DNA of 36,946 nt from Streptomyces beijiangensis (GTDB lineage: Bacteria; Actinomycetota; Actinomycetes; Streptomycetales; Streptomycetaceae): positions 1 to 36,946 of the forward strand of contig NZ_JAFLRJ010000066.1 in assembly GCF_017315755.1 (NCBI RefSeq). Direction: 5' to 3'. Position numbers and translations under genes: made by a program. Each line of letters starts with the position of its first letter. Position 1 is the stretch's first letter. The notes below the pieces were generated by a model. That model was not told the origin of the DNA and searched no databases. It saw only the letters and a list, made by a program, of their open reading frames with translations. Of this stretch, positions 17,501 through 24,493 are shown in pieces.

Positions 17501-17896
17501 GCCTTCCCCATCGGCGGCGAGGCGAAGGGCACCTGGACCTTCCGTACGGACGGCTCCGCCACGGCGGCCCCGGCCAACCTGCTGAACGTCACCTTCGACG
17601 CGGGCCTGGACAACTACAACCGCGCCCGCGCCGACCGCCCCCTGCTGCTCAGCGCCAAGGTCTCCGGCGCACACGGCAAGCTCTCGAAGGTCAAGGCCTA
17701 TGTGACCTCCGACGGCGGCACCACCTGGCACCAGGTCCTGGTGTGCTGCGGGATCAACGGCACGTACCACTTCATCGCACCGCACAACACGCTGGTCAAG
17801 GGCGGATTCCTCGGCCTGCGCCTGACGGCCGCCGACGCCTCGGGCTCCACGGTCGACCTGGGTCTGCCGCGGGCGATCCCGGTCACCGCGAGCTAA
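14579..17896 (+). CDS. Secreted subtilisin-family (S8) serine peptidase, large multidomain form
   Basis: A 1105-residue protein with a Sec signal peptide (MRHPVRVCLAAAVAVAGLWAPAASAA) and an extended N-terminal propeptide region up to about residue 195. The catalytic triad is D228 (LAVLDTGADPTHPDL), H260 (DGHGHGTHVAA) and S437 (SGTSMATPQVAG), with the oxyanion Asn in VVAAGNAGPG. After the protease domain (to about 500) comes an immunoglobulin-like region (about 510-605), followed by about 500 residues of beta-rich sequence of unknown role with no clear binding motif. The overall design matches the long S8 peptidases common in streptomycetes. It is coupled to the TusA-like gene (TAGATG junction). 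Its TAA stop overlaps the stop of the convergent XRE gene. The substrate is unknown; extracellular protein degradation is the simplest reading. Confidence 0.93.
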   Translation: MRHPVRVCLAAAVAVAGLWAPAASAAVPQAVPSEATAAKASAVVRTATVTLVTGDRVTATTTADGKTAYSAVPAEGSAPGTFLSRTDVGGDSYFYPTDVIGKVGTVLDRELFNVSALIRDGYDDAHRASLPLIVQDSSAATPQVLTGSGPLTRKRTFTSLRAHAAVLDKKQAGDFGDDIDQGLGGVKKIWLDGKTKADALDRNLTQINAPQAWAAGASGAGVKLAVLDTGADPTHPDLAGRISESADFTGTGSSVDGHGHGTHVAATVAGSGAGAPGERSGVAPKADLLVGKVLDNSGSGTDSQVIAGMEWAVAQGARVISMSLGSGPTDGTDPVSTSLEKLSEDSGALFVVAAGNAGPGVGTVGAPSVAPAALSVAAVDYSNATASFSSRGPALAAGVVKPEIAAPGVNIVAARAAGTNLGTVQTNPDYTALSGTSMATPQVAGAAALVAEEHPDWKAGQIKSALMGSAAKLTSSVYETGAGLTDAAAALKQSVVSDTTAADFGRMDGAGTSTRTVTFTNTSSSATTLDLAGALTRSDGVPPAGMTTVSPAKLDLAAGASGTATVTVDTTGTPTGTYSGTLTATPAGGQALRIPMVLDRATTVTVKAIGRDGTPAMADMTMINTDNGTVVQTGIGATGTRDVRVPDGRYMALATVRFKIDGVPAVAMMTLDRKADQNEIVFDARTTRPWTASVQGFKTRNELLIGNLGRFMPNGSLFINHSMLAGGAYGTFGDQAIWVSPTENVEPDTVQVAEHRRLVNADSDITKGDASTLFDLTFSDATVPATGPWHQLSRKDVTKLAKVRATYKAFNGDYRQQEGTTVYGDDIYGLNMTTPSYVAVPRVRTEYISAEGRTWAKLNYRRTLHTVMDYDLMYRTFEPGKQSRDTWYTAPYTVRTTGTATGNRLQLTVDDAVDAQGRKAQYSDFTYPRTWTPTTSLYRDGSLVTEGPGSSIDKTFTGSGAADYRLERTFASGEAFPIGGEAKGTWTFRTDGSATAAPANLLNVTFDAGLDNYNRARADRPLLLSAKVSGAHGKLSKVKAYVTSDGGTTWHQVLVCCGINGTYHFIAPHNTLVKGGFLGLRLTAADASGSTVDLGLPRAIPVTAS

Positions 17897-18702
17897 GGAG
17901 CGTGTGACTGAAGGTACTTGACCGTCGCCGGGTCGGCCGGGAGGAACGTCTCCATGGCCAGCTCGGCGACGGTCACGTCCATCGGGGTGTTGAACGTCGC
18001 GATGGAGGAGACGAAGGAGAGCACATGCCCCTCGTGCTCGATCCGCAGCGGGAGCGCGAACCAGGGGTGGGCGGGGTGCGATTCGTCGCGGTCGTCCGTG
18101 TCGCCGGGTCCCGGGTGCGGATATCCGGAAACCTCCTCGTACAGCTCGCGCAGCGGGGCGGACCTGGCCAGCGCGATCTGGCGCTCCATCTGGTGCAGCA
18201 GATGCCCGCGCCACTCCCGCAGATTGAGGATCTTCGGGGCCAGTCCCTCCGGATGGAGGGTGAGCCGCATCGCGTTCAGCGGCGGCGCCAGCAGATGCGC
18301 GGGAACACCGTCCAGGAGCATGGCGATCCCGCGATTGGCCGCGATCACCGTGTACGTACCGTCGACGACCAGCGCCGGATACGGCTCGTAGCCGGTCAGC
18401 AGCCGCTCGATCCCCTCGCGCAGGGCCGTCATCGACGGGTCGTCCAGCGCGGTCTGTGCGTAATGGGGTGCGTAACCCGCCGCAAGCAGCAGGGAGTTGC
18501 GCTCACGGACGGGTATGTCGAGGTGCTCGGCGAGGCGCAGGATCATCTCCTCGCTCGGCCGGGAGCGGCCCGTCTCGATGAAGCTGATGTGCCGTGCGGA
18601 CGAGTCGGCGCGCAGCGCCAGGTCCAGCTGGCTCACCTTGCGCTGCTCGCGCCAGCCGCGCAGCAGCGGCCCCACGCCCGGGTCGGTCGCAACAGGTGTC
18701 AT
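17893..18702 (-). CDS. XRE-family regulator with MmyB-like ligand-binding domain
   Basis: A 269-residue protein. It has an N-terminal helix-turn-helix of the XRE/Cro type (about residues 13-68, VSQLDLALRADSSARHISFIETGRSRPSEEMILRLAEHL) and a C-terminal MmyB-like PAS-fold domain (about 95-265). That domain has the typical YPALVVDGTYTVIAANRGIAMLL motif, in which MmyB homologues bind a fatty acid. Such genes commonly regulate a divergent neighbouring oxidoreductase or methyltransferase; here the divergent gene is pterin carbinolamine dehydratase, 52 bp away, with the methyltransferase behind it. The start at 18702 gives the normal family length; in-frame extension upstream has no family similarity. 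Its stop overlaps the subtilase stop. Confidence 0.9.
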   Translation of the reverse strand: MTPVATDPGVGPLLRGWREQRKVSQLDLALRADSSARHISFIETGRSRPSEEMILRLAEHLDIPVRERNSLLLAAGYAPHYAQTALDDPSMTALREGIERLLTGYEPYPALVVDGTYTVIAANRGIAMLLDGVPAHLLAPPLNAMRLTLHPEGLAPKILNLREWRGHLLHQMERQIALARSAPLRELYEEVSGYPHPGPGDTDDRDESHPAHPWFALPLRIEHEGHVLSFVSSIATFNTPMDVTVAELAMETFLPADPATVKYLQSHAP

Positions 18703-18754
18703 ACCGACTACCGTAAGGGGCACACGCTCGAAGGACCCGGAGGGAGGACCGGCC

Positions 18755-19060
18755 GTGCCCACACAGCCGTTGTCGCAGAAGGAGATCGAGGACCGGCTGC
18801 GCGAGCTGCCCGGCTGGTCCCTGGCGGGCGACCGCATCACCCGTACCTACCGGCTCTCCACGCACTTCGCCGCGACCGCGATGGTCGTCCATGTGGCGCA
18901 GATCCAGGAGGAGTTGGACCACCACTCCGATCTGACCCTCGGCTACAACACCGTCGCCCTGAGCGTGCACACCGATGACGCGGGCGGCGCGGTCACCGAG
19001 AAGGACTTCGCACTCGCGCAACGGGTCGAGGCAGCCGCTTCCGTGCACGGCGCCGGCTGA
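18755..19060 (+). CDS. phhB: Pterin-4a-carbinolamine dehydratase
   Basis: A 101-residue protein, the usual size for this family. The motif EELDHHSDLTLGYNTVALSVHTDDAGGAVTEKDFALAQRVE contains the conserved His-His pair and acidic residue of the PCD active site. The enzyme dehydrates 4a-hydroxytetrahydropterin so that the cofactor of aromatic amino acid hydroxylases can be recycled; homologues also act as transcription cofactors. The GTG start at 18755 has GGAGGGAGG upstream at suitable distance. No phenylalanine hydroxylase gene is present in the window. The next gene, a methyltransferase, begins 14 nt after its stop, so the two probably form an operon. Confidence 0.9.
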   Translation: MPTQPLSQKEIEDRLRELPGWSLAGDRITRTYRLSTHFAATAMVVHVAQIQEELDHHSDLTLGYNTVALSVHTDDAGGAVTEKDFALAQRVEAAASVHGAG

Positions 19061-19074
19061 GAGATCATCGGCGC

Positions 19075-19818
19075 ATGCTGGATTACGACACCGAGGCCGC
19101 TCTGTACGACGAGACGCGCGGCGGCGTGCCCCGCGCCGAGGCCGCCGCGCAGGCGGTGCTCGCCCTGGTCCCGGACAGCGCCCGCACCCTGCTCGACATC
19201 GCCTGTGGCACCGGGATCGTGACGGCGAGGATGCACAGGCCGGGGCTGCGGGTGCTGGGCGCGGACGCCGCGTACGGCATGGCCCGCAAGGCCGCCGAGC
19301 GCGTTCCCGGCGCGGTCGTGCTCGGTGACGTACGCCGACTGCCGTTCGCGAACGCCTCGTTGGACGCGGTGAGCGCGGTGTGGCTGCTGCATCTGGTGCC
19401 CGAGGCGCAGGCGGTGGTGGCCGAGGCCGCGCGGGTTCTGCGGCCCGGCGGGGTGTTCGTCACCACCGTCGACAAGGACGCGGGGCACGACGTCGGCAGC
19501 GACATCGACGCCGTGCTCGCCCCGTATCTGACGACGGCCGCCTTCGACCGCGCCGACCGCATCGAGGCGTACGGAGCCGCGCACGGCCTCCTTCCCGCCG
19601 GCGGGACGCACTTCGCCGGAGACAGCCAGGGCCGCTCCCCGCGGCGCACGGCCCTGGCCCTGCTCGACGGCCAGTACGTCTCCCGCCTCACCGCCCGTGG
19701 CGCGGAGGCCGAGGCGCTCGCCGAGCAGCTGATGGCGCTCCCCGGCCCCGACGTCGCTCGCCCCGACCCGTCCTTCAGGCTCATCGCGCTCAGCCGGGGC
19801 CTCAGCCCCGCCGAGTGA
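19075..19818 (+). CDS. Class I SAM-dependent methyltransferase
   Basis: A 247-residue protein with the Rossmann-type methyltransferase fold. Motif I is LLDIACGTGIVT (residues 39-50), an acidic loop lies in VLGADAAYGM, and motif IV-V regions are GDVRRLPFANASLDAVSAVWLLHLV and EAARVLRPGGVFVTT. This is the UbiE/Methyltransf_11 style; the substrate is not predictable. It starts 14 nt after the PCD gene. The last 17 bases overlap the 3' end of the convergent gene at 19802-20257. Confidence 0.87.
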   Translation: MLDYDTEAALYDETRGGVPRAEAAAQAVLALVPDSARTLLDIACGTGIVTARMHRPGLRVLGADAAYGMARKAAERVPGAVVLGDVRRLPFANASLDAVSAVWLLHLVPEAQAVVAEAARVLRPGGVFVTTVDKDAGHDVGSDIDAVLAPYLTTAAFDRADRIEAYGAAHGLLPAGGTHFAGDSQGRSPRRTALALLDGQYVSRLTARGAEAEALAEQLMALPGPDVARPDPSFRLIALSRGLSPAE

Positions 19819-20257
19819 AGTCCATGACCCAGTTGGTGACCCAGGTCTTCTCGCCGTCCGCGGAGAAGGCCTGCTCCCAGCGGGCGGTGGTCGCGGAGAT
19901 CTCCGACCAGATGAACCGCGCCCTGACCGTCTTGCCGTCGTGGGTGTCGTCGCCGTAGAACTCGCCCTTCCCGTCCTCGGTGAACCGCCCCGTCACCGGC
20001 GGGAAGAGCGTGCCCGTGCGCTTGCTCGCCCAGTACAGCGACCACTCCTTGCGCTCGGTGTCGAACAGCCGCAGCGTGAGCCCCGCGAAGCCCTTCGTCG
20101 GGAAGTCGATCTCGTCGAAGTTGGCCCCGCCGTCGAAGTGGCGGCTCCCGTGGGACGTGGCCGGGAACTCCTCCCAGTCGCTCGCCTCGTCGAGGAAGTC
20201 CTTGCGCCAGCGGTTGGCGACGTCCCAGCTGCCGATGAGGAAGTCGAAGTCGTTCAT
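19802..20257 (-). CDS. Small DUF1579-like (calycin-type) protein of unknown function
   Basis: A 151-residue protein beginning MNDFDFLIGSWDVANRWRKDFL. The FDFLIGxWdV start, the internal GGANFDEIDFP and the alternating beta pattern (GLTLRLFDTERKEWSLYWASK, GEFYGDDTHDGKTVRARFIWSEI) are typical of DUF1579-like beta-barrel proteins that may bind a small hydrophobic ligand. No catalytic motif or signal peptide is visible. Its ATG overlaps the stop of the upstream gene (ATGA), so the pair is translationally coupled. The operon appears to be controlled by the inverted repeat at 20758-20784 and the divergent WYL regulator. Confidence 0.8.
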   Translation of the reverse strand: MNDFDFLIGSWDVANRWRKDFLDEASDWEEFPATSHGSRHFDGGANFDEIDFPTKGFAGLTLRLFDTERKEWSLYWASKRTGTLFPPVTGRFTEDGKGEFYGDDTHDGKTVRARFIWSEISATTARWEQAFSADGEKTWVTNWVMDFTRRG

Positions 20258-20739
20258 GAGCGGTCTCCAGTGGTGCCGTCGGTCAGGGAATCGGCGAGAT
20301 AGGCATCGAGATCAGGGCGCTCGCCCGCGAGCATGTGACGCACCCAGGCGTCGCGCTCATGGACGATCGGCGGCAGCTCGTACACGCAGCCGATCCAGGA
20401 CCGCTCGCGGTCGAGCTTGACGAAGTGCGCGGGGTCGAGGTCGGGGCACTCCAGCGCCGGCTGTCCGGCCGCGGCCCCGCCGAAGTGCAGGACGTTGTCC
20501 CAGACCCAGCTGTACGCATTGAGGTACGCGCCCGTGTCACCGCCACGGTGCAGCACCACGAAGGTCGCCGGGGGAGTGGAGTCCGGCGGCGGGAGGAGCT
20601 GGGGGAGGATCGCGTACGCCGCCTTCTCCACCTCCGGCTCGATGCCCGCCGGGTCCGGGGTGACGTGGTAGCGCTTGATGTGCCGGCCCGCCACCTCGAT
20701 CGGTGGCAGTGAGGTCAGGAACTTCTCTGCGAAAGCCAT
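20254..20739 (-). CDS. Small conserved-looking protein of unknown function, coupled to the DUF1579-like gene
   Basis: A 161-residue protein (MAFAEKFLTSLPPIEVAGRHIKRYHV...). I do not recognise the family. Third codon positions are strongly G/C and the TGA overlaps the next ATG, so it is a real gene. The many aromatic and acidic residues (YLNAYSWVWDNVLHFGG, WIGCVYELPPIVHERDAWVRHML) suggest a compact alpha/beta cytoplasmic protein. The start is uncertain. ATG at 20739 gives the natural-looking N-terminus but lacks a Shine-Dalgarno site. An in-frame ATG at 20769, inside the operator, would add MSVKGLYLPL and could be read from a leaderless mRNA. Confidence 0.78.
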   Translation of the reverse strand: MAFAEKFLTSLPPIEVAGRHIKRYHVTPDPAGIEPEVEKAAYAILPQLLPPPDSTPPATFVVLHRGGDTGAYLNAYSWVWDNVLHFGGAAAGQPALECPDLDPAHFVKLDRERSWIGCVYELPPIVHERDAWVRHMLAGERPDLDAYLADSLTDGTTGDRS

Positions 20740-20757
20740 GAGTGGAAGGTACAACCC

Positions 20758-20784
20758 CTTCACTGACATCCTGTGTCAGTGAAG
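20758..20784. promoter_or_regulatory. Perfect inverted repeat, operator for the WYL regulator and divergent operon
   Basis: CTTCACTGACA and TGTCAGTGAAG form perfect 11-bp arms around a 5-nt spacer, between the divergent WYL regulator and the two-gene unknown operon. The GTG start of the regulator (20773) lies inside it, so bound protein would cover the start of both transcripts. The size and symmetry fit a dimeric helix-turn-helix protein. Confidence 0.85.
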
Positions 20785-21744
20785 TCCAGCCGACTTGTCT
20801 CGATCCTGCTGCTGCTCCAGACCCGGGGGCGGATGACAGCCGCCCAGCTCGCCGAGGAGCTGGAGGTGTCGGTCCGTACCGTCTACCGCGACGTCGACGC
20901 CCTGCACGCGGCGGGCGTCCCGCTGTACGGGGACGCCGGGCACGCCGGCGGCTACCAGGTCCTGGCGGGCTACCGTACGAAACTGACCGGCCTCAACACC
21001 GGCGAGGCGGAGGCCCTCTTCCTCTCCGGGATCCCGGGCCCCGCCGCCGAGCTAGGACTCGGCTCGGTCCTCGCCGCCGCTCAGCTGAAGCTGCGGGCGG
21101 AGCTCCCGGCCGAGCTGCGCGGCCATGTCGACCGGATGCAGTCCCGGTTCCATCTGGACGCACCGGGCTGGTACGCCGAGGACACGCCGGTGCCGTTCCT
21201 GCAGGAGGTCGCCGACGCCGTCTGGAACGGCCGTGTCATCGACGTCCGCTACCGGCGCTGGAAGGAGCCGACCGAGGTGGACCGGCGCCTGGAGCCGTAC
21301 GGCCTGGTTCTCAAGGCAGGGCGCTGGTACGTGGTCGCGGGGCCCTGGCCGCGCACCTTCCGCGTCGACCAGATCCTCGCGCTGACGCAGCGGGGGGAGG
21401 AGTTCTCGGTGCCCGCGGAGTTCGATCTCGCCGCGTACTGGCAGCAGTACCAGGCGGACTTCCGCGCGCGGCTGCAGCGAGGGGATGCGGTCGTACGGCT
21501 CACGCGCAGGGCCGCCGAGGCGCTCTCCGTCGCTTGGGAGCCGGCGGCGGACTCGGCGGCGGACTCGGATGCGGACTCGGATGCGGACGGCCGTACGACC
21601 GCGACCGTGCCCATCGAGTCCGTCGACCACGCCCACGGGGAATTCCTGAAGCTGGGCGCGGAGATCGAGGTCATCGCACCCGCGGAGCTGCGCGACCGCC
21701 TCGCCGGGACGGCCGCGCGGCTCGCCGCGCTCTACGCCTCCTGA
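20773..21744 (+). CDS. YafY-type HTH/WYL-domain transcriptional regulator
   Basis: A 323-residue protein. The N-terminal winged helix (residues 5-60, LVSILLLLQTRGRMTAAQLAEELEVSVRTVYRDVDAL) is followed by a WYL domain (about 135-230; its WYL motif appears as GRWYVVAG) and a WCX-like C-terminal segment. WYL domains sense ligands, often nucleotides or single-stranded DNA. The GTG start at 20773 lies within the perfect inverted repeat and has no Shine-Dalgarno site, which points to a leaderless, autoregulated transcript. Residues about 259-272 are an acidic Ala-Asp-Ser repeat encoded by a 12-bp tandem repeat. Its last 13 bases overlap the convergent NmrA-like gene. It probably controls the divergent two-gene operon and itself. 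Confidence 0.9.
   Translation: MSVKSSRLVSILLLLQTRGRMTAAQLAEELEVSVRTVYRDVDALHAAGVPLYGDAGHAGGYQVLAGYRTKLTGLNTGEAEALFLSGIPGPAAELGLGSVLAAAQLKLRAELPAELRGHVDRMQSRFHLDAPGWYAEDTPVPFLQEVADAVWNGRVIDVRYRRWKEPTEVDRRLEPYGLVLKAGRWYVVAGPWPRTFRVDQILALTQRGEEFSVPAEFDLAAYWQQYQADFRARLQRGDAVVRLTRRAAEALSVAWEPAADSAADSDADSDADGRTTATVPIESVDHAHGEFLKLGAEIEVIAPAELRDRLAGTAARLAALYAS
21547..21588 (+). repeat. 12-bp tandem repeat inside the WYL regulator gene
   Basis: The unit GCGGACTCGGAT occurs 3.5 times in frame (the first copy ends CG instead of AT) and encodes an Ala-Asp-Ser rich acidic linker. Repeats of this kind expand or contract by slippage without breaking the frame. Confidence 0.9.
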
Positions 21745-22577
21745 GCGCTCCAGGCCCCCGCCGCCACCGCATCGCGCGCGAACTCCGCGAAGTCCCGCGG
21801 CTCCCGGCCGAGCACCCGCTTCACCCCGTCCGTCGTCGCCGCGTTGTGCCCGTCGAGCAGCGTCGTGAACAGCGCCGCCAGCCACTCCGCCTCGGGCCCA
21901 GGCATTCCGTACTCCTGCAGCGCGTGCGCGTACTCCTCCTCCGACACCGGTACGTACCCGATCTTGCGCCCCGTCGCCCGCCCGATCTCCGCGACCACCT
22001 CGGCGAACGTCAGCAGCCGGGGCCCGGTCACCTCGTGCACGAGCCCCGCGTGCCCCTCCTCGGTGAGGGCGGCCACGATCACATCCGCCAGGTCGTCCGC
22101 GTCGATCCACGGCTCGGCCGTGTCGCCGCCGGGGAAGGCGACCTGACCGGCGAGCACGCCCTCGATCATGGGTCCTTCGCTGAAGTTCTGCGCGAAGAAC
22201 GACGCCCGTACGACGGTCAGTTGCGGGTACGACTCCCGCAGCGCACTCTCCGCCCTGGCCGCCTCGGGCTCCCCGCGCCCCGAGAGGAGCACGATCCGCG
22301 CCACACCTGCCCCTGCCGCGATCCGCCCGAGCGCGCGCATCGCCTCTTCCGCGCCGGGCGCCGCGAGATCCGGGTAGTACGCCACGAAGGCCGCGTCCGC
22401 GCCCTCCAGCGCCGGACCCCAACTCCCTTCGTCCTCCCAGTCGAAGCGGACCTCGCCCTGCCGTGAACCGGCGAGCACCCGCACCCCGCGCGCGGCGAGC
22501 CGCCCGCTCACCCGGCGACCGGTCTTGCCGGTCGCGCTGGTCACCAACACCGTCTCCTGCTGCGTGTTCTCCGTCAT
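21732..22577 (-). CDS. NmrA-like NAD(P)-binding reductase
   Basis: A 281-residue protein of the atypical short-chain dehydrogenase/NmrA group. The nucleotide-binding motif is VLVTSATGKTGRRV (residues 10-23), followed by VARIVLLSGRGE, VVRASFFAQNFSEG and WIDADDLADVIVAAL, the standard landmarks of NAD(P)H azoreductase or quinone oxidoreductase (QOR2-like) proteins. The catalytic Tyr-Lys pair of classical SDRs is absent, as usual in this group; it may be a redox enzyme or a redox sensor. The start at 22577 (MTENTQQETVLVTSATG) gives the expected length. It is divergent from the AraC-type regulator, 82 bp away, which is a common regulator-target arrangement, and it overlaps the WYL gene end by 13 bp. 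Confidence 0.88.
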   Translation of the reverse strand: MTENTQQETVLVTSATGKTGRRVSGRLAARGVRVLAGSRQGEVRFDWEDEGSWGPALEGADAAFVAYYPDLAAPGAEEAMRALGRIAAGAGVARIVLLSGRGEPEAARAESALRESYPQLTVVRASFFAQNFSEGPMIEGVLAGQVAFPGGDTAEPWIDADDLADVIVAALTEEGHAGLVHEVTGPRLLTFAEVVAEIGRATGRKIGYVPVSEEEYAHALQEYGMPGPEAEWLAALFTTLLDGHNAATTDGVKRVLGREPRDFAEFARDAVAAGAWSAQEA

Positions 22578-22659
22578 GCATCCAGCGTCGCCGAGCGCCC
22601 GCACCTTCTCCATGTCCGAGAGGCGCACCCCCATACGTCTGCGTCTACGCTCCCTTTCC

Positions 22660-23592
22660 ATGGACGCACTCGCCGGACTGCTGGACGGACCGAGGGCCCG
22701 GGGGGCCTTTCTGCTGCGCATGGTGATGGAGCCGCCCTGGTCCGTACGGATCGAGGACGAAGCCCCGCTCTGTCTGATGACCATGGCCAAGGGCGAGGCC
22801 TGGGTGATCCCCGAGACCGGTGAGGCGATCCGGCTGCGCCCCGGCGATGTCGCCATCGCCCGCGGCCCCGAGCCGTACACCGTCGCGCACGTCCCGGACG
22901 CCGAGCCCAGCTGGCTGATCGGGCCCGGCGAGACGTGCTCCACGCTGCGCGGGGAGCCCCTCGCCGTCTCGATGCAGCTGGGCGTACGCACCTGGGGCAA
23001 CGCCCCCGACGGGTCGGCCACCATGCTCATCGGCGCCTATCTGGTGGGCGGCGAGCTCACCCGGCGGCTCCTGGACGCGCTTCCCGGCCTGCTGCTCCTG
23101 CCCGCCGGTGTGTGGAACTCCTCGCTGATGCCGCTGCTCGACGAGGAGATCTCCCGTGACGAACCGGGCCAGAGCGTGGTCCTCGACCGGCTGCTCGACC
23201 TGCTCCTGATCGCGGTGCTGCGGGCCTGGTTCTCCCGGCCCGAGGGCGAGGCGCCCGCCTGGTATCTGGCGATGGGCGACCCGGTGGTCGGCCAGGCGCT
23301 CCGGTTGATGCAGGACGACCCCACGCACCCCTGGTCGGTCGCGCTGCTGGCCGCCAAGGCGGGGGTGTCGCGGGCCCAACTGGCGCGCCGGTTCAGCGAG
23401 TTGGTGGGCGAGCCGCCGATGTCGTATCTCACCGGCTGGCGGCTGGCGCTGGCGGCGGATCTGCTGCGTACCACGGACGCGACCGTCGAGGCGGTGGCCA
23501 GGAAGGTCGGCTACAGCGGCTCGTTCGCGCTGAGCGCCGCCTTCAAGCGGGTGCGCGGCGTCAGCCCGCAGGAGCACCGGGCGCTGCCGTAG
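22660..23592 (+). CDS. AraC-family transcriptional regulator with cupin N-terminal domain
   Basis: A 310-residue protein. The N-terminal half is a Cupin_6-type domain (about residues 5-190, with VMEPPWSVRIEDEAPLCLMTMAKGEAWV). The C-terminal 100 residues carry two helix-turn-helix motifs (PWSVALLAAKAGVSRAQLARRFSELVGEPPMSYLTGWRLALAADLL and VEAVARKVGYSGSFALSAAFKRVRGVSPQEHR). Members of this subgroup usually activate a divergent oxidoreductase gene; here the NmrA-like reductase is divergent, with 82 bp between. The ATG at 22660 lacks a clear Shine-Dalgarno site. A perfect terminator follows the gene. Confidence 0.92.
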   Translation: MDALAGLLDGPRARGAFLLRMVMEPPWSVRIEDEAPLCLMTMAKGEAWVIPETGEAIRLRPGDVAIARGPEPYTVAHVPDAEPSWLIGPGETCSTLRGEPLAVSMQLGVRTWGNAPDGSATMLIGAYLVGGELTRRLLDALPGLLLLPAGVWNSSLMPLLDEEISRDEPGQSVVLDRLLDLLLIAVLRAWFSRPEGEAPAWYLAMGDPVVGQALRLMQDDPTHPWSVALLAAKAGVSRAQLARRFSELVGEPPMSYLTGWRLALAADLLRTTDATVEAVARKVGYSGSFALSAAFKRVRGVSPQEHRALP

Positions 23593-23610
23593 ACGTCCCG
23601 TTCCATGCGA

Positions 23611-23642
23611 AACGCCGCCCGGCTGTGAGGCCGGGCGGCGTT
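23611..23642. terminator. Bidirectional terminator between the AraC and aldo/keto reductase genes
   Basis: AACGCCGCCCGGC and GCCGGGCGGCGTT form perfect 13-bp arms around the 6-nt loop TGTGAG, between convergent stops at 23592 and 23660. The terminal AA/TT pairs let it work on either strand. Confidence 0.9.
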
Positions 23643-23659
23643 CGGGTGTGCTGGTGCGG

Positions 23660-24493
23660 TCAGGCGCCGAGGTTGAAGCCGGCCGGGTCGGGACCCAGAC
23701 GCTTGCCCTCGTCGAGCGCGGTGATCGCGGCCAGGTCGTCGGCGTCGAGCTCGAAGCCGAAGACGTCGATGTTCTCCTGGATCCGCGACGGGGTCACGGA
23801 CTTGGGGATCACGACGTTGCCGAGCTGGAGGTGCCAGCGCAGCACGACCTGGGCCGGGGTGCGGCCGTGCTTCTGGGCGATCGCGACGATCGTCGGGACC
23901 TCCAGGAGGCCCTTGCCCTGGCCCAGCGGCGACCAGGCCTCGGTCGCGATGTCGTGCTTGGCGTGCAGCGCGCGCGAGGCGGACTGCTGGAGCTGCGGGT
24001 GCAGCTCGATCTGGTTGACGGCCGGGACCACGGAGGTCTCGCCGAGCAGGCGCTCCAGGTGGTCCGTGGGGAAGTTCGAGACGCCGATGGCCTTGGCGCG
24101 GCCGTCCGCGTAGATCTTCTCGAAGGCCTTGTACGTGTCCACGTACGCGTCCTTGGCCGGTACGGGCCAGTGGATCAGGTACAGGTCGACATGGTCGAGG
24201 CCGAGCTTGGAGAGGGACTCGTCGAAGGCGCGCAGGGTGGAGTCGTACCCCTGCTCGCTGTTCCACAGCTTGGTGGTGACGAAGAGTTCGTCACGGGCGA
24301 TCCCGGAGGAGGCGATGGCCTTGCCCGTGCCCTCCTCGTTTCCGTAGATGGCAGCGGTGTCGATGGAGCGGTAACCCGCTTCGAGTGCTGTGCCGACAGC
24401 CTTCGTGGCCTCGTCGTCGGCGACCTGCCAGACACCGAAACCGAGCTGCGGCATCTCGACGCCGTTGTTGAGGGTGATGAAGGGGACGCTCAC
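23660..24493 (-). CDS. Aldo/keto reductase
   Basis: A 277-residue NADPH-dependent aldo/keto reductase of the AKR5-like (2,5-diketo-D-gluconate reductase/YvgN) type. The tetrad is visible in order: D in YRSIDTAAIYGNEEG (the Asp and the Tyr of AAIY), K in VTTKLWN and H in YLIHWP. The phosphate-binding C-terminal segment is VIPKSVTPSRIQENIDVF. The preferred start is the GTG at 24493, which follows AAGGA by 11 nt and gives the family's normal N-terminus (SVPFITLNNGVEMPQLGFG). An ATG at 24535 would add 14 residues but has no ribosome site. It lies divergent from the CBM35 polysaccharide cluster. A role in reducing sugar-derived aldehydes or ketones is possible but not shown. Confidence 0.9.
   Translation of the reverse strand: MSVPFITLNNGVEMPQLGFGVWQVADDEATKAVGTALEAGYRSIDTAAIYGNEEGTGKAIASSGIARDELFVTTKLWNSEQGYDSTLRAFDESLSKLGLDHVDLYLIHWPVPAKDAYVDTYKAFEKIYADGRAKAIGVSNFPTDHLERLLGETSVVPAVNQIELHPQLQQSASRALHAKHDIATEAWSPLGQGKGLLEVPTIVAIAQKHGRTPAQVVLRWHLQLGNVVIPKSVTPSRIQENIDVFGFELDADDLAAITALDEGKRLGPDPAGFNLGA

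Noticed and set aside
15467..18214. A 915-codon minus-strand frame opposite the subtilase
   Set aside because: It is the shadow of a gene with a complete Asp-His-Ser triad, has no ribosome site, and overlaps two real genes.
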